From the NCBI RefSeq assembly GCF_000376425.1, contig NZ_AQWL01000008.1:62001-126000 (forward strand): a DNA stretch of 64,000 nt. The letters run 5' to 3'. The notes under the pieces were generated by a model, which had not been told where the DNA came from, did not search any database, and saw only the letters and a program-made list of their open reading frames with translations. Below are positions 8,944-17,274 of this stretch, one piece after another (position 1 is the stretch's first letter; every line of letters begins with the position of its first letter). The DNA comes from Thiobacillus denitrificans DSM 12475. GTDB lineage: Bacteria > Pseudomonadota > Gammaproteobacteria > Burkholderiales > Thiobacillaceae. The position numbers were made by a program, and so were the translations under genes.

Positions 8944-9404
8944 GACAAGTCCTTTTTCATGATGAGCGCATCCTCTCGGCCGTTGCGCGCCGGGTAATAA
9001 CCGCGCCGCACCGCCAGATCGATAAAACCGCTGCCGTGATACAGCCCGATCGCTGCGCTGTTGGAAGTGCGCACCTCCAGGAAGACGCTGTCGGCATGGT
9101 GATCACAGGCACGCGCCAGGCAGTGGTCGAGCAGATCGCGCCCGAGGCCGTGTCGCCGCCACATCGGCGCGATGGTGAGATTGAGCAGATGCGCCTCGCC
9201 CGCTGCCGCCATCATCGCGTAGTAACCGATCACCTCACCCTCGGCTTCGCGCACCCACATGCTGTAGCCGGCCTGGAGCGAGTCGGCAAAGTTGCCCGGG
9301 CTCCACGGGTATTCGTAGCTCGCCAGCTCGATCCGGTGGATGCGCGGCAGGTCGGCCTCGGTCATCGGCCGCAGGCGATGCGCGATTTCGAATACGGCGC
9401 TCAT
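8937..9404 (-). CDS. rimI: Ribosomal-protein S18-alanine N-acetyltransferase RimI
   Basis: This 155-residue GNAT acetyltransferase is predicted to acetylate the N-terminus of ribosomal protein S18. Visible features are an N-terminal RLRPMTEADLPRIHRIELAS, the substrate region SYEYPWSPGNFADSLQAGY typical of RimI, and the acetyl-CoA loop IAPMWRRHGLGRDLLDHCL (Q/RxxGxG/A type), followed by VFLEVRTSNSAAIGLYHGSGF. It overlaps tsaB upstream by four bases (ATGA) and the uracil-DNA glycosylase gene downstream by seven bases. The tsaB-rimI pairing is very common in proteobacteria and supports the name. Confidence 0.92.
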   Translation of the reverse strand: MSAVFEIAHRLRPMTEADLPRIHRIELASYEYPWSPGNFADSLQAGYSMWVREAEGEVIGYYAMMAAAGEAHLLNLTIAPMWRRHGLGRDLLDHCLARACDHHADSVFLEVRTSNSAAIGLYHGSGFIDLAVRRGYYPARNGREDALIMKKDLSC

Positions 9405-10090
9405 GCGGTCTTTTTCCGGCGGCGCTCATCCACCGTCAGCGCCACCTTGTCGCGCAGGTAAATCGGGGCGGCCAGCGCGGCGTCCTTGCCTTCTCCGCGT
9501 TCGAATGCCAGGGCGGCAAGCGACGCCATTGCCGCGGCGTCGGGCATCAGCGTGTCGTCGATGCGCACGAGCGCCGCCGCCAGCCGCGGGCGCAACACTT
9601 CGCCCAGCGCGGCGAAACCGTTGCCGGCGCCGACCCAGTCGCCGGCTGCCGGCACGCTCACCGACCCGGGCAGCGCCAGGGCGGGTTCGCTGACGGCACG
9701 CCAGCCGGCGCCGTCGCGCTGATACGCCGCCCAGTAGACCTCGGCCATGCGCGCATCGAGCACGGTCAGCACCCGCTCCGCGCCGGCCTGCTCGGCGACC
9801 GACTCGAGCGTCGACACGCCGACCACCGGCAGCCCGGCGCCGAAGGCCAGACCCTGGGTCACCGCACAGGCGATGCGCAGGCCGGTAAACGAGCCGGGGC
9901 CGGCACCGTAGCCGATGCCGTCGAGCTGGCGCAAGGAGGTGTCGGATGCACGCAGCAGTTCATCGATCATCGGCAGCAACAGGCTGCTGTGCCGCTGTTC
10001 GGCCAGCACCCGGCGCGCCTGGACCCGGCCATCCAGCCACAGCGCAGCCGAGCACCATTCGGTCGAGGTATCGAGAACGAGCAGTTTCAT
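9401..10090 (-). CDS. tsaB: tRNA threonylcarbamoyladenosine biosynthesis protein TsaB
   Basis: This 229-residue ASKHA-fold protein partners TsaD and TsaE in making t6A at position 37 of ANN-decoding tRNAs. The start at 10090 gives MKLLVLDTSTEWCSAALW, the canonical N-terminus; an upstream open stretch is encoded by the neighbouring inverted-repeat element and is rejected. Signatures are RHSSLLLPMIDELL, GIGYGAGPGSFTGLRIACAV (the TsaB hallmark) and LDARMAEVYWA. The C-terminus ends YLRDKVALTVDERRRKK, typical of the family. It begins the operon with rimI and the uracil-DNA glycosylase gene. Confidence 0.94.
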   Translation of the reverse strand: MKLLVLDTSTEWCSAALWLDGRVQARRVLAEQRHSSLLLPMIDELLRASDTSLRQLDGIGYGAGPGSFTGLRIACAVTQGLAFGAGLPVVGVSTLESVAEQAGAERVLTVLDARMAEVYWAAYQRDGAGWRAVSEPALALPGSVSVPAAGDWVGAGNGFAALGEVLRPRLAAALVRIDDTLMPDAAAMASLAALAFERGEGKDAALAAPIYLRDKVALTVDERRRKKTA

Positions 10091-10280
10091 CAGTGTCCCG
10101 AATTGGAAATTCGCGACTGGAACATTGCGCCGAAAAGGCCTTCGCAGGATAAAAATGGCGAAACCGTTTCCAGCCGCGACGGCGCGCGCAGCCGGATTGG
10201 ACACCCGGCGAGCGCGGCAACAAAGGATGGGGACGGTTTCGGCATTTTTATGTCGCTAATTTCCAATTCGGGACGCTGAT
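10089..10280. mobile_element. Candidate MITE-like element with 29-base terminal inverted repeats
   Basis: The left arm (10089-10117) and right arm (10252-10280) are inverted copies matching at 27 of 29 positions, with the core GTCCCGAATTGGAAATT. A second internal inverted pair (10149-10167 against 10233-10251) matches at 18 of 19. The element fills the whole gap between the sugar-dehydrogenase stop and the tsaB start and codes for nothing recognisable. The size and architecture fit a miniature inverted-repeat element or a large BIME-like repeat. No clear flanking target duplication is visible, so the class is uncertain. Confidence 0.55.
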
Positions 10281-10283
10281 ATT

Positions 10284-11387
10284 TTACCGGTTGCCGCGAT
10301 AGCTGACCCGGTAAATCGCTCCAGCCTGGTCGTCCGACACCAGCAGGCTGCCGTCGGGCATCACCAGCACGTCGGCGGGACGCCCCCAGGCCGACTCGCC
10401 TTGCTGCCAGCCGCTGACGAAGGGCTCGTAGCTCACCGCGCGGCTGCCCTGCAAGCGCACCACGCTGACGCGATAGCCGTTTTTGCGGCTGCGGTTCCAC
10501 GAGCCGTGCTCGGCGATGAAGACGGCATCCCGGTATCGTCCGGGGAACTGCTTGCCGCGGTAAAAGCGCATTCCCAGGCTCGCCACATGCGCGCCCAGAT
10601 TCTGCACCGGCAGTTCGAATTCGTCGCAGCGGCGGGCCTGGCCGAATTCGGGATCGGTGAAGCTCCCGCCGTGGCAATACGGATAGCCGAAATGCTGGCC
10701 CGGCCGGCTCAGGCGATTGAGCTCGTCGGGTGGCGCATCGTCGCCCAGCCAGTCGCGGCCATTGTCGGTGAACCACAGTTCGCCGCTTTGCGGCTGCCAG
10801 TCGAAGCCCACGCTGTTGCGCACGCCGCGCGCGACCACCTCGATTGTGCCGCTACTCACATCGAGCCGGGTGATGACGGCGTACTTGTCCGGATCGGGCG
10901 CGCAAATATTGCATGGCGCACCGACCGGCACATAGAGCTTGCCGTCCGGTCCGAAGGCGATGAATTTCCAGCCGTGATGAGTGTCGTCCGGATAGGCGCT
11001 GCTGACGATTTCCGGGCGCGGCGGGTTTTTCAGGCGCGCTTCGATATTGCGCAGCCGCAGGATGCGGTTGACCGCCGACACGTACAGATCGCCATCGCGG
11101 AATGCCACCCCCACCGGCATCTCGAGATCGGCGGCAATCACCACCGGCGTGTGCGGCGCCTGCAATGGAATTGCGTAGACCTTGCCCGCGCGCATGCTGC
11201 CGGCAAACAGCGTATTTTTTCCGAGCGCCATCTGCCGCGCGTTGGGCACGCTGGCAAACAACTCGATCCGGAATCCCGGCGGCAGTTTGAGGCTGGACAG
11301 CGGCAAAGCCGGCACCGACAACGCAGCCGCCGAGGCTTGCGCCAGCCAGGCCAGTGCCATGGCCAAGGAGACGATCAGTCGCTTCAT
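10284..11387 (-). CDS. PQQ-dependent sugar dehydrogenase-like (Gdh/sorbosone dehydrogenase fold)
   Basis: This 367-residue secreted beta-propeller protein is of the soluble glucose / L-sorbosone dehydrogenase family. A signal peptide is visible (MKRLIVSLAMALAWLAQASA). Propeller features include LPPGFRIELFASVPNARQMA, DTHHGWKFIAFGPDGKLYVP with the His usually in the active site, GVRNSVGFDWQPQSGELWFTDNG, EHGSWNRSRKNGYRV and WGRPADVLVMPDGSLLVSDD. The substrate and PQQ use are inferred from the family. The start at 11387 overlaps the upstream HIRAN gene by four bases; a longer frame upstream has no support. Confidence 0.85.
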   Translation of the reverse strand: MKRLIVSLAMALAWLAQASAAALSVPALPLSSLKLPPGFRIELFASVPNARQMALGKNTLFAGSMRAGKVYAIPLQAPHTPVVIAADLEMPVGVAFRDGDLYVSAVNRILRLRNIEARLKNPPRPEIVSSAYPDDTHHGWKFIAFGPDGKLYVPVGAPCNICAPDPDKYAVITRLDVSSGTIEVVARGVRNSVGFDWQPQSGELWFTDNGRDWLGDDAPPDELNRLSRPGQHFGYPYCHGGSFTDPEFGQARRCDEFELPVQNLGAHVASLGMRFYRGKQFPGRYRDAVFIAEHGSWNRSRKNGYRVSVVRLQGSRAVSYEPFVSGWQQGESAWGRPADVLVMPDGSLLVSDDQAGAIYRVSYRGNR

Positions 11388-11776
11388 GGTGTTCGCTCCG
11401 TCTGCAGAGGAATCAGGATTTCGAAACGCACCCGCGCCCATGGGTCGCGCAGCTCGGCCAGCCGCACGATGCGTGCGGTCAAGGCCTGCCCCCGATCGAG
11501 CAGGCGCGCCACGTCGGCATTCTCGCGACGCGGCACATAGCCGATCTTGTGGCCTCGCCATTCCACCCGCACCGCCCTGGCATCGTGCGGATTGTCCGGT
11601 TCGCGAACCAGGGCGAGCGCATCGCCGACCCGCATCTGTGGCCACAGCGTCCTGCCTGCGTGGTACTGAAACCCGGCCAGCGGCGAATCCTGCAACAGGA
11701 TGTGCGCGGCAACTTGTGCGTGGAGCGGTTGCATCCACAGCCCAATCAGACATAGCAACGCCAGCCGACGACGCAT
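11384..11776 (-). CDS. Secreted HIRAN-domain protein
   Basis: This 130-residue protein has a signal peptide (MRRRLALLCLIGLWMQPLHA) followed by a single HIRAN domain: the SPLAGFQYHAG start, then LREPDNPHD-type VREPDNPHDARAVRV, and RGHKIGYVPRRENADVARLLDRG. HIRAN domains in eukaryotic Rad5/HLTF bind DNA ends, but stand-alone bacterial versions with a signal peptide cannot meet cytoplasmic DNA, so their ligand is unknown. It overlaps the sugar dehydrogenase start by four bases (ATGA), suggesting a two-gene operon. Confidence 0.82.
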   Translation of the reverse strand: MRRRLALLCLIGLWMQPLHAQVAAHILLQDSPLAGFQYHAGRTLWPQMRVGDALALVREPDNPHDARAVRVEWRGHKIGYVPRRENADVARLLDRGQALTARIVRLAELRDPWARVRFEILIPLQTERTP

Positions 11777-11892
11777 GGGGAGTCCGAATCTCAGGTTCCG
11801 AATCAGGCATTCTAGTGGGAAATCCGCCCCCCGATTCGCACCGGCCCGAAGCTTTCGGCTTTACTTTTTCACCCGACAAGCGGTCGTCCGCT

Positions 11893-11926
11893 TGGGGTAG
11901 GATGAATGTATTCTCATCCTACCCCA
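11893..11926. promoter_or_regulatory. Perfect 13-base-pair hairpin in phoH leader
   Basis: Arms 11893-11905 and 11914-11926 (TGGGGTAGGATGA and its complement) are a perfect inverted repeat with an 8-base loop. The repeat ends 15 bases before the chosen PhoH start codon. No T-run follows, so it is not a simple terminator. It could be an operator or an mRNA structure controlling translation. Confidence 0.5.
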
Positions 11927-11941
11927 TCAGCCAAACCCACC

Positions 11942-13339
11942 ATGCCGAGAAAAGCCGCCGCCAAAACCAAGCTGTTCGTACTGGACACCAACGTGCTGAT
12001 GCACGACCCCACCAGCCTGTTCCGCTTCGAGGAACACGACATCTACGTGCCGATCGCCACCCTGGAAGAACTCGATCAGCACAAGAAGGGCATGAACGAG
12101 GTTTCGCGCAACGCGCGCCAGGCAACGCGCTTCATCGACGAGATCGTCAGCAAGCTCGACAGCATCGAGGAAGGCGTGCCACTCGCCCCGCACAGCCACA
12201 ATGCCGCCACCGGCCGCCTGTTCCTGCAGACCCAGGCGATCACCGGCGACATCCCGCTGAGCCTGCCGACCTCCAAGGTCGACAACCAGATCCTCGGCGT
12301 GGTGCTGTTCCTGTCGCGTCACTATCCCAAGCGTCAGGTCATCCTGGTGTCGAAAGACATCAACATGCGCATCAAGGCCCGCGCACTCGGCTTGCCCGCC
12401 GAGGATTACTTCAACGACAAGGTGCTGGAAGACACCGACCTGCTGTACGCCGGACTGCGCGAACTGCCGGCCGATTTCTGGGACAGCCACGGCAAGGGCA
12501 TGGAATCCTGGCAGGCCAACGGCCACACCTACTACCGCGTCAAGGGGCCGTTGATTTCGAGCTTGCTGCCCAACGAGTTCGTCTATCAGGAAGGCCCCAA
12601 CCCGCTCTACGCCAAGGTATTGAAGGTCGAGGGCAAGCAGGCGGAGATGGTCACGGTACGCGATTTCAGCCACCACAAGAACAATGTATGGGGCATCACC
12701 GCGCGCAATCGCGAGCAGAACTTTGCACTCAACGTGCTGATGGACCCCGAGATCGATTTCGTCACCCTGCTCGGCCAGGCCGGCACCGGCAAGACCCTGC
12801 TCACCCTGGCAGCAGGCCTGGCGCAAGTGCTGGATAAAAAGATCTACAGCGAAATCATCATGACCCGCGTCACCGTTCCGGTAGGCGAGGACATCGGCTT
12901 CCTGCCCGGAACCGAAGAGGAAAAAATGACGCCATGGATGGGCGCGCTGGAGGACAACCTCGACGTGCTGAACAAGAGCGACGACGAGGCTGGCGACTGG
13001 GGGCGCGCCGCAACGCAGGATCTGATCCGCTCCCGCATCAAGGTCAAGTCGCTGAATTTCATGCGCGGCCGCACCTTCCTCAACAAGTTCCTGATCATCG
13101 ACGAAGCGCAGAACCTCACGCCCAAGCAGATGAAGACGCTGATCACGCGCGCGGGACCGGGCACCAAGGTGATCTGCCTGGGCAACATCGCGCAGATCGA
13201 CACGCCCTACCTCACCGAAGGCAGCTCCGGCCTCACCTACGTGGTCGACCACTTCAAGGGCTGGCCGCACAACGGCCACGTCACGCTGCAGCGGGGTGAA
13301 CGTTCGCGTCTGGCCGACTATGCTGCAGAGGTGCTGTGA
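11942..13339 (+). CDS. PIN domain-PhoH ATPase fusion
   Basis: This 465-residue protein is predicted to be an RNA-processing enzyme. Residues 10-150 form a PIN nuclease domain (KLFVLDTNVLMHDPTSLF with the first acidic residue, EELDQHKKG, DNQILGVVLFL, VSKDINMRIKARALGL). The C-terminal half is a PhoH/RecD-like ATPase: Walker A GQAGTGKTLLTLAAGL, TRVTVPVGEDIGFLPGTEEEKM, Walker B FLIIDEAQNLTPKQMKTLITR and GNIAQIDTPYL. This matches the PhoH2-type PIN-ATPase architecture, reported to couple RNA unwinding and cleavage. The start at 11942 fits the usual short N-terminus; an in-frame ATG at 11906 lies in the loop of the leader hairpin. Confidence 0.9.
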   Translation: MPRKAAAKTKLFVLDTNVLMHDPTSLFRFEEHDIYVPIATLEELDQHKKGMNEVSRNARQATRFIDEIVSKLDSIEEGVPLAPHSHNAATGRLFLQTQAITGDIPLSLPTSKVDNQILGVVLFLSRHYPKRQVILVSKDINMRIKARALGLPAEDYFNDKVLEDTDLLYAGLRELPADFWDSHGKGMESWQANGHTYYRVKGPLISSLLPNEFVYQEGPNPLYAKVLKVEGKQAEMVTVRDFSHHKNNVWGITARNREQNFALNVLMDPEIDFVTLLGQAGTGKTLLTLAAGLAQVLDKKIYSEIIMTRVTVPVGEDIGFLPGTEEEKMTPWMGALEDNLDVLNKSDDEAGDWGRAATQDLIRSRIKVKSLNFMRGRTFLNKFLIIDEAQNLTPKQMKTLITRAGPGTKVICLGNIAQIDTPYLTEGSSGLTYVVDHFKGWPHNGHVTLQRGERSRLADYAAEVL

Positions 13340-13364
13340 CCCCAACCGCGCAAGGAGACGCACC

Positions 13365-14117
13365 ATGCAAAAGCACTGGATGATTCTGGCCGTCGGCCTC
13401 ACCCTGGCGCTGCCCGCTCACGCGATCGACTGGAAGGAGATGCTGAAGGGCGTGATCACCAAGCCGGCCGTCGAGACCGCCACGAGCAGCGGGGTCGACG
13501 CCCTGTCGACGACCGAGATCAATGCCGGACTGAAGGAAGCCCTGACCCGTGGCGCCAACGCCGCCGTCGCCCAGCTCGGACAGAAAGACGGCTTCTTCGG
13601 CGACGCCGCACTGAAAATTCCGCTGCCGCCCAGCCTGCAAAAAGCCGAAAAAGCCATGCGCATGCTCGGCATGGGCAAGCAGGCCGACGAACTGGTGCTG
13701 TCGATGAACCGCGCCGCCGAGGCCGCCGTGCCCGAAGCCAAAACCCTGCTGGTGGACGCGGTGAAGGAAATGACGCTGGAAGATGCCCGGGGCATCCTGA
13801 CCGGCGGCCAGACTTCGGCCACCGACTTCTTCCGCAGGAAAACCGAGGTCAGGCTGACCGAACGCTTCACGCCCATCGTCAAGGCGACCACCGACAGGGT
13901 CGGACTCGCGCAGCAATACAACCGCTATGCCGGCATGGCCGCGCAATTCGACCTGGTCGACAAAAGCCAGGCCAGGATCGAGGAGTACGTCACCCAGCAA
14001 TCGCTCGACCGCCTGTATCGGCTCATCGGCGAAAAGGAGCAGGCCATTCGTGCCAATCCCCTGCAGGCCGGTAGCGACCTGCTGAAAAAGGTCTTCGGCG
14101 CGGTCAGCGGCAAGTGA
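13365..14117 (+). CDS. Secreted DUF4197 protein
   Basis: This 250-residue protein has a signal peptide (MQKHWMILAVGLTLALPAHA) and one DUF4197 domain. Characteristic stretches are INAGLKEALTRGANAAVAQLG, DAALKIPLPPSLQKAEKAMRMLG, KTLLVDAVKEMTLEDARGILTGG and YVTQQSLDRLYRLIGEKEQAIRANP. The AAGGAG at 13352 supports the start at 13365. It follows the PhoH gene by 25 bases on the same strand, so it may be cotranscribed. The family is common in proteobacteria, likely periplasmic and helical, with no known function. Confidence 0.85.
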   Translation: MQKHWMILAVGLTLALPAHAIDWKEMLKGVITKPAVETATSSGVDALSTTEINAGLKEALTRGANAAVAQLGQKDGFFGDAALKIPLPPSLQKAEKAMRMLGMGKQADELVLSMNRAAEAAVPEAKTLLVDAVKEMTLEDARGILTGGQTSATDFFRRKTEVRLTERFTPIVKATTDRVGLAQQYNRYAGMAAQFDLVDKSQARIEEYVTQQSLDRLYRLIGEKEQAIRANPLQAGSDLLKKVFGAVSGK

Positions 14118-14188
14118 TGCCGCGGTCGGCGCGACACGGCCAGGCTACGCCATGCTCCGGCTGGCGGATAGCCGCGAACAGGATCGCC

Positions 14189-14674
14189 ATGACCATGCCC
14201 GGCCTGCTTGCCGGGCTGCTGCTCGCCCTGCCCGCTCACGCCTGGGAAGTCGGCGAATTCAAAAATGGCATGAGCCGCGCTGAGGTCGAACAGGCGCTCA
14301 AAACCTGGAACTTCGACAAGACCCTGCCGGCCGGCAGCGACGGTCTGTTTGCCTACGATCTGCCCAGCAACCCCGCCGGCCGCCGTTTCCTGTTCACCTT
14401 CTGCAACGACAAGCTGGTGGCGTTCGACCAGGAGGTCGAACCAGCCTTCCGCCATTTCGTCGTCATCGCCTCGAACTACGCCAACCTCTATGGCAACCCG
14501 CTCAAGGTCATTCCCTACACCAGCGTCATCGCCAGCGGCGAAAAAAGCCTGCTGGCGATGTTCTGGCGCAAAGGCTCCGACTACATGGGCCTGAAATACG
14601 CGCTGTACCCGAACAGCGAGCAACTCTCGCTGACCTGGCAGGTCAACAACAACTGCTGGCAGGCGCCGCGCTGA
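14189..14674 (+). CDS. Hypothetical secreted protein
   Basis: This 161-residue protein has a signal sequence (MTMPGLLAGLLLALPAHAWEV) and no domain I recognise. The mature part starts FKNGMSRAEVEQALKTW, a pattern seen in small periplasmic proteins of the SmpA/BamE-like 'G-M-(S/T)-xxEV' type, but the similarity is too weak to name it. It contains a few aromatic-rich strands (NPAGRRFLFTFCNDKL) and ends SLTWQVNNNCWQAPR. The start at 14189 was preferred because AGGA precedes it by six bases; the frame is open further upstream. It follows the DUF4197 gene. Confidence 0.65.
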   Translation: MTMPGLLAGLLLALPAHAWEVGEFKNGMSRAEVEQALKTWNFDKTLPAGSDGLFAYDLPSNPAGRRFLFTFCNDKLVAFDQEVEPAFRHFVVIASNYANLYGNPLKVIPYTSVIASGEKSLLAMFWRKGSDYMGLKYALYPNSEQLSLTWQVNNNCWQAPR

Positions 14675-14719
14675 GGCAAGCCGGCCAAACCGGCTCGGCC
14701 GCATGGACGTGCAGATCGT

Positions 14720-15352
14720 TTACCCGGGCCGCGCGCCTGCGGCGTCCGCATCGTAGCCTGTGGATTCATCCGCAGGCTTGCGCATCCGCTGCGGCGCCGC
14801 GTGCGCGCAGTGCCCCAAGGCAATGACCAGCGCGGGCGCCTCACCCGGCGGGATCCGCACGGCGGCGGCCAGCGTCGCTATGTCGAATCCGCCGATCGGA
14901 CAGCTGCCCAGGCCCAGGTGCGAGGCCTGCAGCAGCAGCTGCGCTGCGGCAAAGTTGCACTGGCCTTGCGCCCAGGCCGCGATGGATTCCGCGCGATAGA
15001 AAGCGCGGTAAGCCGCATCGGTCGGCGCCCTGTCCTGGCCACCCGCCTCGGCTTCAAAACGCGCACGCACGTAATCCGAATCCGGGTCGAGCGCCGCCAC
15101 CAGCGCCACGATCACGATGAATGCCGCAGCGCTGGCTGCGGCAGGCTGGTCGTAACAGGCCCGCGCAACGGCTGCCCGCCCCGCCCCGTCTTCCACCGTG
15201 ATGAAACGCCAGGGCTCCAGGCCAAAGGCCGACGGTGCCAGGCGGCCTGCCTCTCTCAGCGAAGCCAGTTCGCCCGCAGCGACGGGCTGGTCCGCAACAA
15301 ACCGGCGGCAAGCGTAGCGCCGTTGAATTGCTTCGAGCAGTATGGAGGACAT
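14720..15352 (-). CDS. Nitroreductase-family protein
   Basis: This 210-residue FMN-dependent oxidoreductase-fold protein is cytoplasmic. The family start ILLEAIQRRYACRRFVADQPV (flavin phosphate-binding Arg pair), REAGRLAPSAFGLEPWRFITV and the later FAAAQLLLQASHLGLGSCPIGGF and PALVIALGHC match the nitroreductase / NAD(P)H-flavin reductase fold. The size is near the family norm. The start at 15352 gives the standard N-terminus. The physiological substrate is not indicated by the neighbours: a convergent hypothetical gene on one side and a methyltransferase on the other. Confidence 0.85.
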   Translation of the reverse strand: MSSILLEAIQRRYACRRFVADQPVAAGELASLREAGRLAPSAFGLEPWRFITVEDGAGRAAVARACYDQPAAASAAAFIVIVALVAALDPDSDYVRARFEAEAGGQDRAPTDAAYRAFYRAESIAAWAQGQCNFAAAQLLLQASHLGLGSCPIGGFDIATLAAAVRIPPGEAPALVIALGHCAHAAPQRMRKPADESTGYDADAAGARPG

Positions 15353-15454
15353 CGAGACGGCTCCCTGGATTGGCGGCACTTCAACCATAGCGCATCGCCG
15401 TCGATGGGGTAGACGTTGCGGGTGCTTCAACCCGAATGCAACACGGGAATGCCC

Positions 15455-16957
15455 TTACACGAGCAGGCCCTGACGGGCAAACAGCCACAACTGCCGATGG
15501 GTCAGTTCATTGACGGTTGCCGGCGCCAGCTCCAGCCCTGCCTCGGCCAGCGTGGTCTGCATGCTGGCCACCAGTTCCGCGATCGTGTGGCTGCCGTCCA
15601 GCAGGCCGAGCAACGCCCGCCCCGACGGATCCAGATCCATCGCCACATGGCGCGCGCCGCTTACGATCCAGCCCGGCGAGCTTGCCTGCCAGCGGGCCAG
15701 TGCATGCGCGCAAGGGAGCCCCTTCAGCTCGGCATCGACCGTCCCGGCCGACACCGTGGGCATGACGCCATGCGCGATCACCAGCTGGAACAGCGCCTCG
15801 CGGAACCCGGCTTCGTCCCCCTCGCCGCCGACGCCGAATTCGGCCATCACTTGCCTGGCGGCAGACAACAATCCCGCGTAATCCAGTGCGCCGGGATAGG
15901 CAGCCGCCAGGGCCATGGCAGCCGCTTTCATCGCTGGCAGCGACACCGGGAAAGTATTGCCGGCCGGATTGACGAAGCACTGCTCGGTGGCTGCGCTCAG
16001 ATCGATTTCCTCGTCACTCCGCACATCGGCATAAAACGCCAGCCCGCTCAGCGCCCCGGCCTGCGGCGGTTGCGCACAGGGCGCGTCGGCGCGGGCGATC
16101 ACAGCGCGGCGAAAGCGGGTTGCCAATGCCTCGTCGAGTGCCGCCTCGGCATCCAGCCAGCGCCCGGCCATGCTTTCGGGAATCAGCCCCCAGCTATCTT
16201 CAAGTTCGACCACGGCACGGCGCGGACCCGCTTCGCCGACATAGCGCAGCCCGTGCGTATCGAGTTGCGCCGCGAATTCGGCAAACCGCATCGGCGCATT
16301 GAATTCGGCAAGGTACTCATGGAACAGATAGGACGGCGCAGCCGACTTGAGATAGGCGATTTCCTTCAGCAACAGCGGGTCGCTCCACTCGGCTTCCAGT
16401 TCATCCAGCACACGCAGCGCCTGTTCAAACCGGGCAGGCGCGGGTAGGTCGGCCGTGGTGCGTTCGGCCAGCGCGATGCGCAGGGGCCGCAAGGCGTTCC
16501 AGCCGGCTTCGACGTTGAAGCTGAGGTAGGCGATGCCGTGCGGTGACAGATGGCGCCGGCATAGATCAAGCAGCGCTTGCCGCACCGCAGGCGGCACCCA
16601 GGAAAACACGCCGTGCGCGATGATGTAGTCGAATTCGCCGAGATCGTCCGGCAGTGCGGCCAGATCGCCATGCACGATGCGCACGTTGGGCAAGCCGAGA
16701 TGGCGGATGAATGCCGCGCCCGCCTCCGCCTGCACGCGCGACAGCTCCACCCCCACGCAGCGGGATTCGGGCCAGCGCCACGCCAGCGGAATCAGGTTGC
16801 CGCCCTGCGCGCAGCCGAGTTCGAGGATGCGCGCCCGGCACGGGTCGGGTGCATCGAAGCCATGCAGCCTGGCGACCGCGGCCAGAAAATCCGGCTGGGT
16901 TTCCGGCAGCGGCAGGCTGTCGTAGGGGAGTTCGTCGTAGCTTGCGAGGGTGTCCAT
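15455..16957 (-). CDS. Protein-lysine-methyltransferase-like protein (methyltransferase regulatory domain)
   Basis: This 500-residue protein has a class I SAM domain at the N-terminus (ARILELGCAQGGNLIPLAW at about 42-60, VHGDLAALPDDLGEFDYIIAHGVFSWVP) followed by the methyltransferase regulatory region (FNVEAGWNALRPLRIAL, YLFHEYLAEFNAPM, then PRRAVVELEDSWG). The C-terminus has a winged-helix-like tail ending NELTHRQLWLFARQGLLV. The architecture matches the PKMT-like family found in rickettsiae, where OMP lysines are methylated, and in many betaproteobacteria. The substrate here is unknown. A diverged copy of its last 46 residues survives at 43403-43543 across the injection-system island. Confidence 0.85.
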   Translation of the reverse strand: MDTLASYDELPYDSLPLPETQPDFLAAVARLHGFDAPDPCRARILELGCAQGGNLIPLAWRWPESRCVGVELSRVQAEAGAAFIRHLGLPNVRIVHGDLAALPDDLGEFDYIIAHGVFSWVPPAVRQALLDLCRRHLSPHGIAYLSFNVEAGWNALRPLRIALAERTTADLPAPARFEQALRVLDELEAEWSDPLLLKEIAYLKSAAPSYLFHEYLAEFNAPMRFAEFAAQLDTHGLRYVGEAGPRRAVVELEDSWGLIPESMAGRWLDAEAALDEALATRFRRAVIARADAPCAQPPQAGALSGLAFYADVRSDEEIDLSAATEQCFVNPAGNTFPVSLPAMKAAAMALAAAYPGALDYAGLLSAARQVMAEFGVGGEGDEAGFREALFQLVIAHGVMPTVSAGTVDAELKGLPCAHALARWQASSPGWIVSGARHVAMDLDPSGRALLGLLDGSHTIAELVASMQTTLAEAGLELAPATVNELTHRQLWLFARQGLLV

Positions 16958-17001
16958 GGCGGCGATTGTCTCAGCCCTGTGCGCGCCTCTCAAGCCTGAT
17001 C

Positions 17002-17117
17002 AATGCCCGCGCAAGCCCGGTTTGAACGAGAACAGGACAGCCTGCGGGCGCGGTTTGCGCGGTTGGGTTCGGCGCGTGCGCGACGCGCGTCGACAGATGA
17101 TGCAGGATCGGCAGGGT
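17002..17117 (-). pseudogene. rhlE-like remnant, internally deleted
   Basis: Bases 17002-17060 match the 3' end of the intact rhlE (43790-43848) at 50 of 59 positions. Bases 17068-17117 match an internal part of rhlE (45001-45050) at 48 of 50. In intact rhlE these two segments are about 1150 bases apart; here only seven bases separate them, and they are in different frames. In translation the pieces read [10 protein letters not shown] and KPRPQA.LFS.KPG.RGH. This is a shrunken second helicase copy in the same orientation as the intact gene, marking the left side of the injection-system island. Confidence 0.85.
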
Positions 17118-17274
17118 CCGGCCAGTCCGAGTCCACCAAGGGCGCTTCGTTGCTGGCCAGGGATGTGCGCCGGTGCCTTGATTAAAGTACCGTAGGCCAC
17201 CCCCCAACTGCAATTAAAGTTGCATATCAATCTGAAATATTTCTTCTAAGCTGATTACAGCTATTCCGAGCAAG
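17118..17274. other. Non-coding, relatively AT-rich spacer before the eCIS operon
   Basis: No gene or known element is seen. The stretch 17175-17275 is noticeably richer in A and T than its surroundings and probably holds the promoter of the injection-system operon, but no convincing paired -35/-10 hexamers could be chosen by eye. It contains two copies of the short string AATTAAAG/GATTAAAG (about 17181 and 17213). Confidence 0.4.

Noticed and set aside
11927-13402. 491-codon open frame antisense to the PIN-PhoH gene
   Set aside because: It lies opposite a gene with clear PIN and Walker motifs and has no family features; long antisense frames are expected at this GC content.
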